DNA from: CAVQJU01 sp963729215 | GTDB taxonomy: Bacteria; Acidobacteriota; Vicinamibacteria; Vicinamibacterales; CAVVIG01 | Length of the DNA: 64,000 nt | Assembly (NCBI GenBank): GCA_963729215.1 | Contig: CAVSND010000023.1 | Span: forward strand, 1-64,000 | Direction: 5' to 3' | Shown here: piece by piece, positions 54,463 to 62,133 of the stretch | How positions within the stretch are numbered: the first letter of the stretch is position 1 | Layout of the letters: every line of letters starts with the position of its first letter | The notes under the pieces: generated by a model | Told to the model about the DNA's origin: nothing | Seen by the model: the letters and a program-made list of their open reading frames with translations, nothing else | Database searches by the model: none | Translations under genes and position numbers: made by a program

Positions 54463-55621
54463 ATGCGATTTGCGCTCGAAGCCCTCCAGGCCAACGACGG
54501 CGACTGCCTGCTCCTGCACTACTCGCCGGCAGGCGCGCCCGCTGGCGGCCTGGCGCCTGTGCTCGTCCTCATCGACGGCGGCTCCCGCGGTGTCTACAAC
54601 ACGGTGTTGAAGCCGAGGATTGACGCCTTGCGCGGTCAGCACCCGCTCGATCTGCGGATGGTGATGGTCAGCCACATCGACCTCGATCACATCACCGGCA
54701 TCGTCGATCTGTTCAAGGTGCTCAGCGACCAGCAGCAGTCAGGCAGCGAGCCGTTCTGCCGGATTCGCACGCTGTGGTTCAACTCGTTCGAGCAGGTGCA
54801 CGGCGAAACGCATCCGTCCGTGGCGGCCGCGAGCGCGGCCGCCCTCGGCGGTCCTCCGATTCAGGGCCTGGACGAGCAGACGCAGGCGGTGGTCGCCAGC
54901 GTGCCGCAGGGGAATCAGCTGCGGAAACTCGCCACCGACCTTCAGGTCCCGTTCAACGAAGGCGCCGGCGCGCCGCTGGTGATCCCGCTTGCCGCCGGCG
55001 GGCGCACGGTTTCCATCGCCGCCGGCCTGACGTTCACGATTCTCGCGCCGCCGCAGGGATCAGCTCGATCGTCTCGAGCACGATTGGAACAAAGCGAAAG
55101 CGGATCACCCTGCCGATCCGGCGGCGCAAACGGCCGACTACCTGAACAACACAGTCCCCAACATGTCGAGCATCGTGGTGCTCGCGGAAGCCGCGGTCGC
55201 GGGACACTCCGCCAGGCGGATGCTGCTGACCGGCGATGCGCGCGGCGACGTGATTCTGACGGCACTCGATGTCGCCGGGCTGAGCAGCCAGGGCCGCTGC
55301 CACTTCGATCTGCTGAAGGTGCAGCATCACGGCAGCAACCACAGCACGACGCAGGACTTCTTCGAGCGCGTGACGGCCGACCGTTATGTCATCTCAGGCA
55401 ACGGCCGGCACGGCATTCCGCATCCGGACGCGCTCGGCTGGCTTTCCGCGGCCCGGCACGGCCAGCCGTACGAGGTATTCCTCACCAACAGGACGGGCTT
55501 CGACGGCCTCGGCGCGATGCTGGACACGTTTCTGGCGAAAGAGGCGCACGACGAACCTCTGCATCGCTACACGTTCAGGGGCGAGCATGACTTATCGCTC
55601 ACCGTCGACTTGTCCGCGTGA
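54463..55621 (+). CDS. ComEC-like metallo-beta-lactamase-fold hydrolase (one frameshift)
   Basis: From ATG 54463 the protein opens MRFALEALQANDGDCLLLHY and LVLIDGGSRGVYNTVLKPRI. The metal site MVMVSHIDLDHITGIVDLFK (HxDxDH-like) lies near residue 70. Near 55060 the frame must shift (FTILAPPQG to DRLEHDWNKAKADHPADP), after which MLLTGDARGDVILTALD and FDLLKVQHHGSNHSTTQDFF complete the MBL fold as in ComEC-type C-terminal domains. The repaired length is about 385 residues. ComEC-type MBL domains are usually DNA or nucleotide phosphodiesterases. No membrane part is present. It ends 13 bp before the convergent TIR-like gene. Confidence 0.75.
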
Positions 55622-55634
55622 TGGCCGCCGGCGG

Positions 55635-56138
55635 CTATCGGTAGTAGTGTTCCCGAACGCTGGCCTGCCACTTGAGAAAGACCTGGATGAAGCCCGCCCG
55701 ATCTTCCTCATCCATCTTGTCCGTGGGCATCTTGTGAATGAACGCGTCGGTCACGCCGTTGTCGAAGACGCCTCCGGTCAAATCTGGTTCACGAAAGACG
55801 ACCAGCGGGATGCGGAGCCCGAACAGCACGCCGGCCTCGAGGTGGTTCCAGGACGAAGGAAACGGCACCGGCTTGTCGGCGTTGATGCGGGGAGCCACGC
55901 CGCGATTCCACGATCCGCCGGTCGCCAGGAACTGCTCGAATCCGAGGATGACGCCTCCCGAACAATGTTTGGCAATGGTGTACACCTCGCGCAGCGGCAG
56001 CTCGGTCGGATAGTCCGATCGTCCAAGCGCGCGCGGCTCGAGCTGGTATCGTTCGAGCTCGTCGAGGACGAGCTTGCGCGAGATCGCCTGATCGACCGTC
56101 AGGCGCGTCGGGCAGGATACGAACACGGGTATTTTCAC
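55635..56138 (-). CDS. TIR-like nucleotide-binding domain protein
   Basis: This 167-residue protein opens MKIPVFVSCPTRLTVDQ, then ELERYQLEPRALGRSDYPTE, PLREVYTIAKHCSGGVILGF and SSWNHLEAGVLFGLRIPLVV: a short Rossmann-like alpha/beta domain of the TIR/nucleotide-deoxyribosyltransferase class, with a Glu in the HLEAG segment at the expected active-site position. Bacterial TIR-like proteins can hydrolyse NAD or sense cyclic nucleotides, but this short form may equally be a sensor. It is 6 bp downstream of the TRAFs-binding-like gene and probably co-transcribed with it. Confidence 0.7.
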   Translation of the reverse strand: MKIPVFVSCPTRLTVDQAISRKLVLDELERYQLEPRALGRSDYPTELPLREVYTIAKHCSGGVILGFEQFLATGGSWNRGVAPRINADKPVPFPSSWNHLEAGVLFGLRIPLVVFREPDLTGGVFDNGVTDAFIHKMPTDKMDEEDRAGFIQVFLKWQASVREHYYR

Positions 56139-56144
56139 GGTTGT

Positions 56145-57413
56145 TTACCTGCGGAGCAGCGATTGCAACTTGTCGAGCTGGGTTTCGGTTGTCGTGCGCA
56201 TCCAGGCCTCGGGGGCCTTCGCGTAGAGCTGCATGCGCGCCGGTTCGAATCCCGGATCGCCGAGCGCCATCATGGCCTCGACGCGCGCAGCCTCGAGCCA
56301 GTACCAGTCCGCGATCGACTGCACGCCGCCAGTCGCGTCGCGCGGCATCGTCTTGAGGCTGGCGTCCGCGATGTCGAGCAGCAGGCGTCGCACGCGGCGG
56401 GCCAGCACGTGGTCGGCCGTCGCTTCCTCGGCGTCGGTCTGCACGCCCGCGCGCACGTCGAGCATGTACGCGTAATTGATCCCGTTGTAGCAGTCGCGCT
56501 TCATCACGAAGCCGCGCTCGTAGGCGGTGATGCTTCGATCGAGCGCCGCGCGATCGGTCGTTTCCTCCCAGAGCCGCTTGTGAATCGCGCCCCAGAGTCC
56601 GAGCGTTTCGGGATCGCCGCTCGTTTCCGGTTCGAGCGCCGAGAGGATTTGCCGCGCTTCGCCGAGCGCGTCCACGGGCGTCGGGTGACGGCTGCGATAG
56701 GTCGCCATGGCGAGCTGCTGCACGATGTAGGGGTCGTTCTTCCGGCTCTCACGGACTTTTTCCAGGTACTTTTTGGCGAGCAGGAAATCGCCCTGCTTAC
56801 ACGCTTCGTGAAACGCTTCCATCAGAATCGTGAACGTCTGACTGCCCGGATCGGAAGCCGACGCCGCAGCCGGCGGGGGGCCGGGGTCGGCCAGTTTCGC
56901 GGCGATTCGCACCGCCGGTTGAATGAGATCGGGCAGGTACGTGTAGACGGGGCTGTCCACGGAGTCGGATGCCGCCGTGATCGCCAGGATGGCTTTCGTC
57001 AGCTCGTTCTGCAGCCGTTCTGCTTCGTCGAAGTCGATCCCGGTGCCGAGATGTTCGTAGTGGCGGATGACGACGTGCGTCAGATCGAAGGGGAACTTGA
57101 ATTGCTTCTCGGCGATGACAATCGTCGTCCGCGGCTTCAGCGCATGGCGGACGCCGAGCTCGTAGATGGCGTTTTCGTTCGACGTCGAAAGGTCCGCGAT
57201 CGCGACGTCCGCGCTCAGCAGGTTCTCGTACATCGGCTTGTCGATGACGCCCGAATGCACGATATCGTCGGCGCGGATGCACTCCAGGCCTGCCGCCTCG
57301 ACGGCCCGTTTGATGATCTTGTAGGTCTTATCGAGGTCGAGGGATCGGTTGGACCGGTAGTCCACCTTGACGCCGAACCCCATCAATACGAAGCACCGCT
57401 TCTTTCCGTCCAC
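56145..57413 (-). CDS. TRAFs-binding-like (DUF4071) protein with TPR-like helices
   Basis: I chose GTG 57413, four bases after GGAGG. The N-terminal ~130 residues (KRCFVLMGFGVKVDYRS, GLECIRADDIVHSGVIDKPM, NLLSADVAIADLSTSNENAI, YELGVRHALKPRTTIVIAE) match the nucleotide-binding/TIR-like head of DUF4071/MAP3K TRAFs-binding proteins. The rest is helical and repeat-like (FHEACKQGDFLLAKKYLEKV, RGFVMKRDCYNGINYAYML), as in TPR-type domains. Such proteins are thought to link a sensor to NAD- or nucleotide-based signalling; the role here is inferred. It precedes the TIR-like gene by 6 bp and diverges from the membrane protein gene at 57581. Confidence 0.75.
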   Translation of the reverse strand: MDGKKRCFVLMGFGVKVDYRSNRSLDLDKTYKIIKRAVEAAGLECIRADDIVHSGVIDKPMYENLLSADVAIADLSTSNENAIYELGVRHALKPRTTIVIAEKQFKFPFDLTHVVIRHYEHLGTGIDFDEAERLQNELTKAILAITAASDSVDSPVYTYLPDLIQPAVRIAAKLADPGPPPAAASASDPGSQTFTILMEAFHEACKQGDFLLAKKYLEKVRESRKNDPYIVQQLAMATYRSRHPTPVDALGEARQILSALEPETSGDPETLGLWGAIHKRLWEETTDRAALDRSITAYERGFVMKRDCYNGINYAYMLDVRAGVQTDAEEATADHVLARRVRRLLLDIADASLKTMPRDATGGVQSIADWYWLEAARVEAMMALGDPGFEPARMQLYAKAPEAWMRTTTETQLDKLQSLLRR

Positions 57414-57580
57414 CGTTCCTCCATGAGGCCCCGCCGCTGCACGAACGATGCGCGGCGCTCGCCGCAAAATGCTGGTCTGCCAGCTGAGAATTGTCAATCA
57501 CTGCATGCGCCGTTCTTCACGGTTCCTGCATGGCCTGAGGAGTTCCTGATGTCCTCACTTCCTCAAAGGGGAGCACGCGG

Positions 57581-58558
57581 ATGCTGAAATCACTCGACGT
57601 CCTGATCGGATTGACGGTCATCATGCTCGCGCTGAGCATGGGCGTGACCATGCTGACGCAGTTTGTGACGACGGTTCTCAACAGCCGCGGGCGGCATCTC
57701 AAACGCGGCATCATGGATCTCCTCAACCAGATCGACCCGGCGCTCGCCACCAGGGCGGCCGCCGCCGGGCAGACCGTTGCCGGCCGGGTGGCCGACGCGA
57801 TACTGACGCACCCGCTCATCAGCGCGACCGGGCGGCGGCTGGGCACGGTCGTGCACCGCGAAGAGCTCACCAGGCTCCTGCTCTTCCTCACCGACGACAC
57901 CGCCGCGCTGGACGAGGATGCGAAGGCCATTCTGAAGCAGACGCTCGCTCGAAACGGTATTGCCGATCCGGCGGGAACCCTGAAGAAAATCCGCGAGATG
58001 TCATTGAAGCTCGAGACCGAGAATCCGAGCCTGGCCGTCAACGTCCGGCAGACAGTGGCGATTCTTCATGAGGCGAGCAGCGATTTCGTCGCGAAGATCA
58101 ACAACTCGTTCGACCAGGCGATCGACCGTGTCACGCTGCGGTTCACCGCGCACGCGCGCGCCATCACGTTCGTGGTCGGCGTGCTGATTGCCGCGGGCCT
58201 GCAGGTCGACACCATCGGTCTTGTCAATCGCCTCTCGGCCGACGACATGATGCGCCAGGCCTTCCTGAAAACGGCCGAGCGGCAAAGCCAGCTGCCGGCG
58301 GCGGCTGACGCCAGCGCCGGCGAACTCGACCTTCAGTACATGTCGTTCCTGGCCGAGAACGGGCTCGTGACGGCGCCGCGTTCGCCCGCCGAGTGGATGA
58401 AGCGCTGGGGCCAGATCAACGTGCTCGGCGTGCTGGTCACCAGCCTGCTGCTCAGCCTCGGCGCGCCGTTCTGGTACAGCGCGCTCGGCCGGCTCCTGCA
58501 GCTCCGCTCGGTGCTTGCCGTCAAAGACGACGAACAGCGAAAGGCGCGGCAGACCTGA
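57581..58558 (+). CDS. Four-helix membrane protein of unknown function
   Basis: From ATG 57581 (AAAGGGGAG upstream) the 325-residue protein has an N-terminal helix (VLIGLTVIMLALSMGVTML), a long soluble part and two further helices near residues 190-210 (AITFVVGVLIAAGLQVDTIG). A final pair lies at the C-terminus (INVLGVLVTSLLLSLGAPFW). The soluble part is helical, with FDQAIDRVTLRFTAHARAIT before the second hydrophobic region. I recognise no family. It diverges from the TRAFs-binding-like gene and ends just before a hairpin repeat, opposite the DUF2235 pair; it may belong to the same conflict module. Confidence 0.7.
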   Translation: MLKSLDVLIGLTVIMLALSMGVTMLTQFVTTVLNSRGRHLKRGIMDLLNQIDPALATRAAAAGQTVAGRVADAILTHPLISATGRRLGTVVHREELTRLLLFLTDDTAALDEDAKAILKQTLARNGIADPAGTLKKIREMSLKLETENPSLAVNVRQTVAILHEASSDFVAKINNSFDQAIDRVTLRFTAHARAITFVVGVLIAAGLQVDTIGLVNRLSADDMMRQAFLKTAERQSQLPAAADASAGELDLQYMSFLAENGLVTAPRSPAEWMKRWGQINVLGVLVTSLLLSLGAPFWYSALGRLLQLRSVLAVKDDEQRKARQT

Positions 58559-58561
58559 GAC

Positions 58562-58640
58562 GGTCCTTGGTCCGGGGTCCTTCGTCCGCAGTGACTATGG
58601 GATGAGGCGCCGGACGACGGACTAAGGACGGACCAGGAAC
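58562..58640. repeat. Seven-base-period inverted repeat (GGTCCTT type)
   Basis: The left arm (58562-58589) reads GGTCCTT-GGTCCGG-GGTCCTT-CGTCCGC. The right arm (58610-58640) reads CCGGACGAC-GGACTAA-GGACGGA-CCAGGAACC and is its imperfect reverse complement across a 20-base loop. It lies between two convergent genes and is therefore a likely bidirectional terminator. Confidence 0.6.
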
Positions 58641-58662
58641 CAATCGAAGATCGCGCCGAACC

Positions 58663-60201
58663 TTACATCGCGAGGCGCAGCCGTTCCCTGATGTGGTGCC
58701 AGAAGGACGAATAGGTCGTGTCCAGCCGGTGATCGGTCCAGACCAGGAGCGTGAGCGATGCGCCGGCGAGAATCGTGACCCACGGATAGTGCCAGACCGT
58801 GCTGGCCACGACGCTCAGCCAGTGCGAGCTCAACGCGTTGTCCGCAAGACCGGCCACGATCTGCTGCCAGTTCTCGGCATGGCGGCGGCTGTCCTGCACG
58901 TACTTCGCCAGCATCAGCCCCGCGATGATCAGCGTGGTGAGGATCATCAGCGCGTATCCGGCCTGTCCGACGAGCTGCCGGCGCTTCGTCCGCTGCACGA
59001 GCGGAGGGCCCGGTTTGAACGCGTCTGCGATGATGGCCGCAAGGCGATCGCGGATATCCGGAGGGGCCGACGTGCTCACGATCTGACAGGTCGTTGGCAG
59101 ACCGCCCGGCGCATAGCCCTCGGTATTGCGCGCGATCCGTTCGAAGACCGACCGGTGGATCTGCGGCGTCACGTGACACTTCGAGCACAGCTTCTCGATA
59201 TCACGCGGTGTCCAGCGGTAGAAGACGCCCAGGCCGGCGCGGGAGTCGTAGCGCTTGTCGTTCACGTCGGCCAGCCCTTTGAATGCCGCGCGCACGTCCG
59301 CGTGGAAGCGGAGTCCGTTGGCTTCGCAGCGGGTCATCATCCAATCCATCGCCGTGAGCGACATGCCCTGTCTCGGATACCCGCCGCCGACGTTCGAGTG
59401 AGCGCCGGCGAACCACACCTGCTCGATCCGCGGCGGTTTGGATCGATCCTCCGGCTCCTCGTCCCACAGCACGGGCGCAAAGCTCCTCCTGGACTCGTCG
59501 ATCGCGAGCGCGTGGCACGCGACCCCGACCTTCGGGCTCAGTTTCGTGTCAGGAAACTTGAACCGCCAGAACAGGGTGTTGACGAGATCCGCCAGGCGCA
59601 GGGGCAGTCCGACGGCATCGACCGTATCCCAGACGCCGATGAAGTGGATGACCGGCGGCGAGGAGCCGTCGAAGCCCGGGATGTGCACGAAGTGATGCTT
59701 CCGCAGTTTCTCCGGGTCGGGCTTCTTTTTGGTGTTGTCGCCAAACACCATCCGTGACAACCACGTCTGGTATTTACGGCGGTACTCCGTGTAGGTCTCG
59801 CGGATGCCCTTTTCGAAGAGGCCGTTCGAGCCATAACGCGACACGTCGAGGATGCCGCAGGCGTTGATGAGCCCGGCGAGCGTGCGCACCGTGAACGCGC
59901 CGCGGCTGAAACCAAAGAGAAAGATTCGATCGCCAGACTCGTACACCCGAGCCAGTTCGCCGTAAAGCTGCTTGACGTTGCGGCTGAGGCCCCAGCCGGT
60001 CGCGCCCGTGAAGATGCGCAGCCACCGCAGGGACTCGGTGCCGACGCCATCGTGGTAGATCGACACCTGCTGCACGAGCGTTCTGTCGAACCGGTGGCCG
60101 CTGCCGTCAACGGCCTCGAACAGCTTGAACACGTTCGTTCCACGATCCTTGATCGTGGTGTTCCCCGTGCCATCGGCACAGATGACGATATTTTTCGGCA
60201 T
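58663..60201 (-). CDS. DUF2235 (Tle1-like) alpha/beta hydrolase with C-terminal membrane helices
   Basis: The 512-residue protein starts MPKNIVICADGTGNTTIKDR, the DUF2235 opening. The nucleophile elbow RIFLFGFSRGAFTVRTLAGL (GxSxG) lies near residue 100, VIHFIGVWDTVDAVGLPLRL near 190 and GAHSNVGGGYPRQGMSLTAM near 270 with the catalytic His. DUF2235 domains include T6SS phospholipase effectors (Tle1). The C-terminus has two hydrophobic helices (VGQAGYALMILTTLIIAG, WHYPWVTILAGASLTLLVW), so this copy is membrane-bound. It starts 2 bp after its paralogue's stop codon. No T6SS gene is nearby. Confidence 0.85.
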   Translation of the reverse strand: MPKNIVICADGTGNTTIKDRGTNVFKLFEAVDGSGHRFDRTLVQQVSIYHDGVGTESLRWLRIFTGATGWGLSRNVKQLYGELARVYESGDRIFLFGFSRGAFTVRTLAGLINACGILDVSRYGSNGLFEKGIRETYTEYRRKYQTWLSRMVFGDNTKKKPDPEKLRKHHFVHIPGFDGSSPPVIHFIGVWDTVDAVGLPLRLADLVNTLFWRFKFPDTKLSPKVGVACHALAIDESRRSFAPVLWDEEPEDRSKPPRIEQVWFAGAHSNVGGGYPRQGMSLTAMDWMMTRCEANGLRFHADVRAAFKGLADVNDKRYDSRAGLGVFYRWTPRDIEKLCSKCHVTPQIHRSVFERIARNTEGYAPGGLPTTCQIVSTSAPPDIRDRLAAIIADAFKPGPPLVQRTKRRQLVGQAGYALMILTTLIIAGLMLAKYVQDSRRHAENWQQIVAGLADNALSSHWLSVVASTVWHYPWVTILAGASLTLLVWTDHRLDTTYSSFWHHIRERLRLAM

Positions 60202-60203
60202 GG

Positions 60204-61388
60204 TTAGTCGGTGAATGGATAGAGAGGCCTCAGGTGGAAGAGCGCTTCGTTGAGGTGGAATTCCCTCAGGACGTGGAAGTTCATCGCCGCCGCGCTCTGC
60301 ACCATCTGCACCACCAGTTGAACCGTCGAGTGGCGCGCCTTCACCAGATCGCTGTCGGTGATGATCAGCGGGCTCCGTCCCTGGAACAGCGTCAGCAGCG
60401 CGTCCCGCGCGCCGTCAATCGGGATATTCAACTGCGCCGCGGTCGCGGCCGCGCTTTCCCAGAGGGCGGCGACATTGCGGCGCATCGCGGGCGGGATCAC
60501 TTCGAGGGCGCCGATCACCTTCGCGACCTGCTCGTCCGCCGCCGTCTCGACGATGCAGGTGACCGGCGGGTTCGTCGCGCCGTTGAGCGGCGTCACGGTG
60601 TAGTGCACGTGATCGACCGCGGAAATAAGGCGCACGTTGATTGGCAGTTTCAGGACCGGCTTGGGCGGCGTCGCGGGATCCGGATGCAGCGCGGCGATAT
60701 CTTCGGGAAGGATCGGAAGCTGCGCAGCTTTCGCCTTGCTGAACATCCACTTCAGCGTGATGTCGTTCAGGCCGGGATTCTTGTTGCCGCCGCCGATGTC
60801 CGAGTGCACCCCGCGGAACCACACCTCGGTCGCGCCGAACAGGCGCGTCTGCAGAAACGATGGGCGCTGTTCGTCGAGCGCCATCGCGTGAAAGCAGTAC
60901 TCGAGGCTTTCCTTCGGCAGCGAGAGGTGATGGCCGATGTTGAGATCCGTGAATCCGAGGCTGGCGAGGCCGAACGCGCCGACGACGTCCCAGACGCCGA
61001 CGAAGCGGATCTTCGGAGTCGGTTCGACGACGACGTCGGTGCCCGGCTTGCGGATGCCGTTTGCCTTGATCTTCTGGCAGAAGTCCAGGGTGGTCGCGGC
61101 GCCGCGGCTGAACCCCACGACGTCGATGACTTTGTCGCCGTTGGCCCATTGCTGGCACAGGTGGTCGTACGCCTCGTTGATGCGCACCAGCTCGCCCATG
61201 CCGAAAAAGCCGCCGACGAGTTTGCCAACCAGATCGAAGCGCGTGCCCACGCCCGCCACGTAGAGGTCCTGCGTGCCCGAGTGTTTCTTGTACGCGTTGT
61301 AGAACCGCACCACGTTGGTGTTTTCGTACTGCGGATCCTCCTCGGACTTCACGCTGTTCCAGGTACCGTCGAACGCATAGAGCGCCAT
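60204..61388 (-). CDS. DUF2235 (Tle1-like) alpha/beta hydrolase, soluble
   Basis: The 394-residue protein starts MALYAFDGTWNSVKSEEDPQ, then VVRFYNAYKKHSGTQDLYVA. The nucleophile elbow VIDVVGFSRGAATTLDFCQK lies near residue 95, KIRFVGVWDVVGAFGLASLG near 140 and FRGVHSDIGGGNKNPGLNDI near 205 with the catalytic His. It lacks the membrane helices of the downstream paralogue. A hydrolase for lipids or other esters is likely from the family. The two genes are translationally linked, 2 bp apart, with this one first. The 745-bp gap with two long hairpins lies upstream of its start. Confidence 0.87.
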   Translation of the reverse strand: MALYAFDGTWNSVKSEEDPQYENTNVVRFYNAYKKHSGTQDLYVAGVGTRFDLVGKLVGGFFGMGELVRINEAYDHLCQQWANGDKVIDVVGFSRGAATTLDFCQKIKANGIRKPGTDVVVEPTPKIRFVGVWDVVGAFGLASLGFTDLNIGHHLSLPKESLEYCFHAMALDEQRPSFLQTRLFGATEVWFRGVHSDIGGGNKNPGLNDITLKWMFSKAKAAQLPILPEDIAALHPDPATPPKPVLKLPINVRLISAVDHVHYTVTPLNGATNPPVTCIVETAADEQVAKVIGALEVIPPAMRRNVAALWESAAATAAQLNIPIDGARDALLTLFQGRSPLIITDSDLVKARHSTVQLVVQMVQSAAAMNFHVLREFHLNEALFHLRPLYPFTD

Positions 61389-61628
61389 CTTCTACTCCTG
61401 ATCGAATCCACTGGGGCGCGACGTGCGCTTGGGAGAGCTACATTATCGTGAGCGCCGCCCAGGCCGCGCCACCTGATTGTCGAGTAACCGTGCAAGCTCG
61501 GCAAAACAGATGGTAGTGGCTTCAGACGGATGCGGCCGTCCGTTTCTTTACGCGCAGGCCTGGAGGAGAAAGGCTCACGGGCAGGCTGTGGCGCTTGGGC
61601 GCTTTCACAGCGGTGTGGTCGCACCACT

Positions 61629-61822
61629 GTCGCGGTCCCGCATCGTGGCTCGGCCAACACGAAGCTCGGCGCGGAAAAACACGGCGCCGGTAACATCGGT
61701 CACTGTCATGGCGCTCGGCCCAAGTCTGGGCTCTCGCGGAGGGGGCCGGCGCCGCGTTTTACCGTCTGACGACGATCACGCCGCCTTCTATCGTTGGCCC
61801 AGCCACGATGCGGGACCGCGAC
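61629..61822. repeat. Long near-perfect hairpin, copy A (~194 bp)
   Basis: The outer arms GTCGCGGTCCCGCATCGTGG-CTCGGCC (61629-61655) and its partner at 61796-61822 pair at 26 of 27 positions. Inner arms CGGAAAAACACGGCGCC (61672-61688) and GGCGCCGCGTTTTACCG (61748-61764) also pair at 15 of 17. The apex is CCCA-AGTC-TGGG (61719-61730), so the element is one long hairpin with an exact centre. Confidence 0.7.
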
Positions 61823-61885
61823 GGCGACTCCTCGTTTCTTATCTGGGGTTGGAGCGTCGTTGGTGTCTCACGTGCACGCACGTGT

Positions 61886-62081
61886 GTCAGGCGGCGGTCG
61901 GTGGGCCCTGCGTCGGGCGATAGGTCTCAGCCCGTTTCGCTCGCGAAAAACGACGCGGCGGCCTCCGCCGCGAGAGCCCACACCTGGGCCGAGCGCCATG
62001 GCAGTACCCGATGACGCCGCCGCGCCGTTTTTCCGGGCTGACGACCGTGCCCGACGCAGGGCCCACCGGCCGCCGCCTGAC
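61886..62081. repeat. Long near-perfect hairpin, copy B (~196 bp)
   Basis: Outer arms GTCAGGCGGCGGTCGGTGGG-CCCTGCGTCGGGC (61886-61918) and its partner at 62049-62081 pair at 32 of 33 positions, the one mismatch being G-T. The apex is CCCA-CACC-TGGG (61977-61988). Read on the opposite strand, the core matches copy A (GGAAAAACGGCGCGGCGGC; CATGGCGCTCGGCCCA). The outer arms differ in sequence from copy A but stay paired. Confidence 0.7.
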
Positions 62082-62133
62082 GCGTCGACCCCGGTACGAT
62101 CGGAAGACCCCGCACGAATCTGAAATATGTGCT

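Larger units (their letters stand above)
61389..62133. other. Non-coding gap with tandem long hairpins
   Basis: The gap between the soluble DUF2235 gene and the Omp85 gene holds no convincing gene. The open frames in it have Arg/Ser/Pro-rich shadow composition and cross the palindromes. It holds two long hairpins (61629-61822 and 61886-62081). At its left, 61501-61630 holds smaller stem candidates such as GACGG-ATGCGG-CCGTC, CTGTG...CACAG and GTGG-TCGCA-CCAC. It could encode a structured RNA or regulate the flanking genes. Confidence 0.5.

Noticed and set aside
55386..57587. 733-codon plus-strand frame across MBL/TIR-like/TRAFs-binding-like genes
   Set aside because: It crosses three genes on both strands, and its composition (Arg, His, Val, Gln-rich) fits a shadow of the minus-strand genes.
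58663..61388. DUF2235 pair as T6SS effectors
   Set aside because: No VgrG, Hcp, PAAR or immunity-like gene is in the window; only the hydrolase family similarity suggests it.
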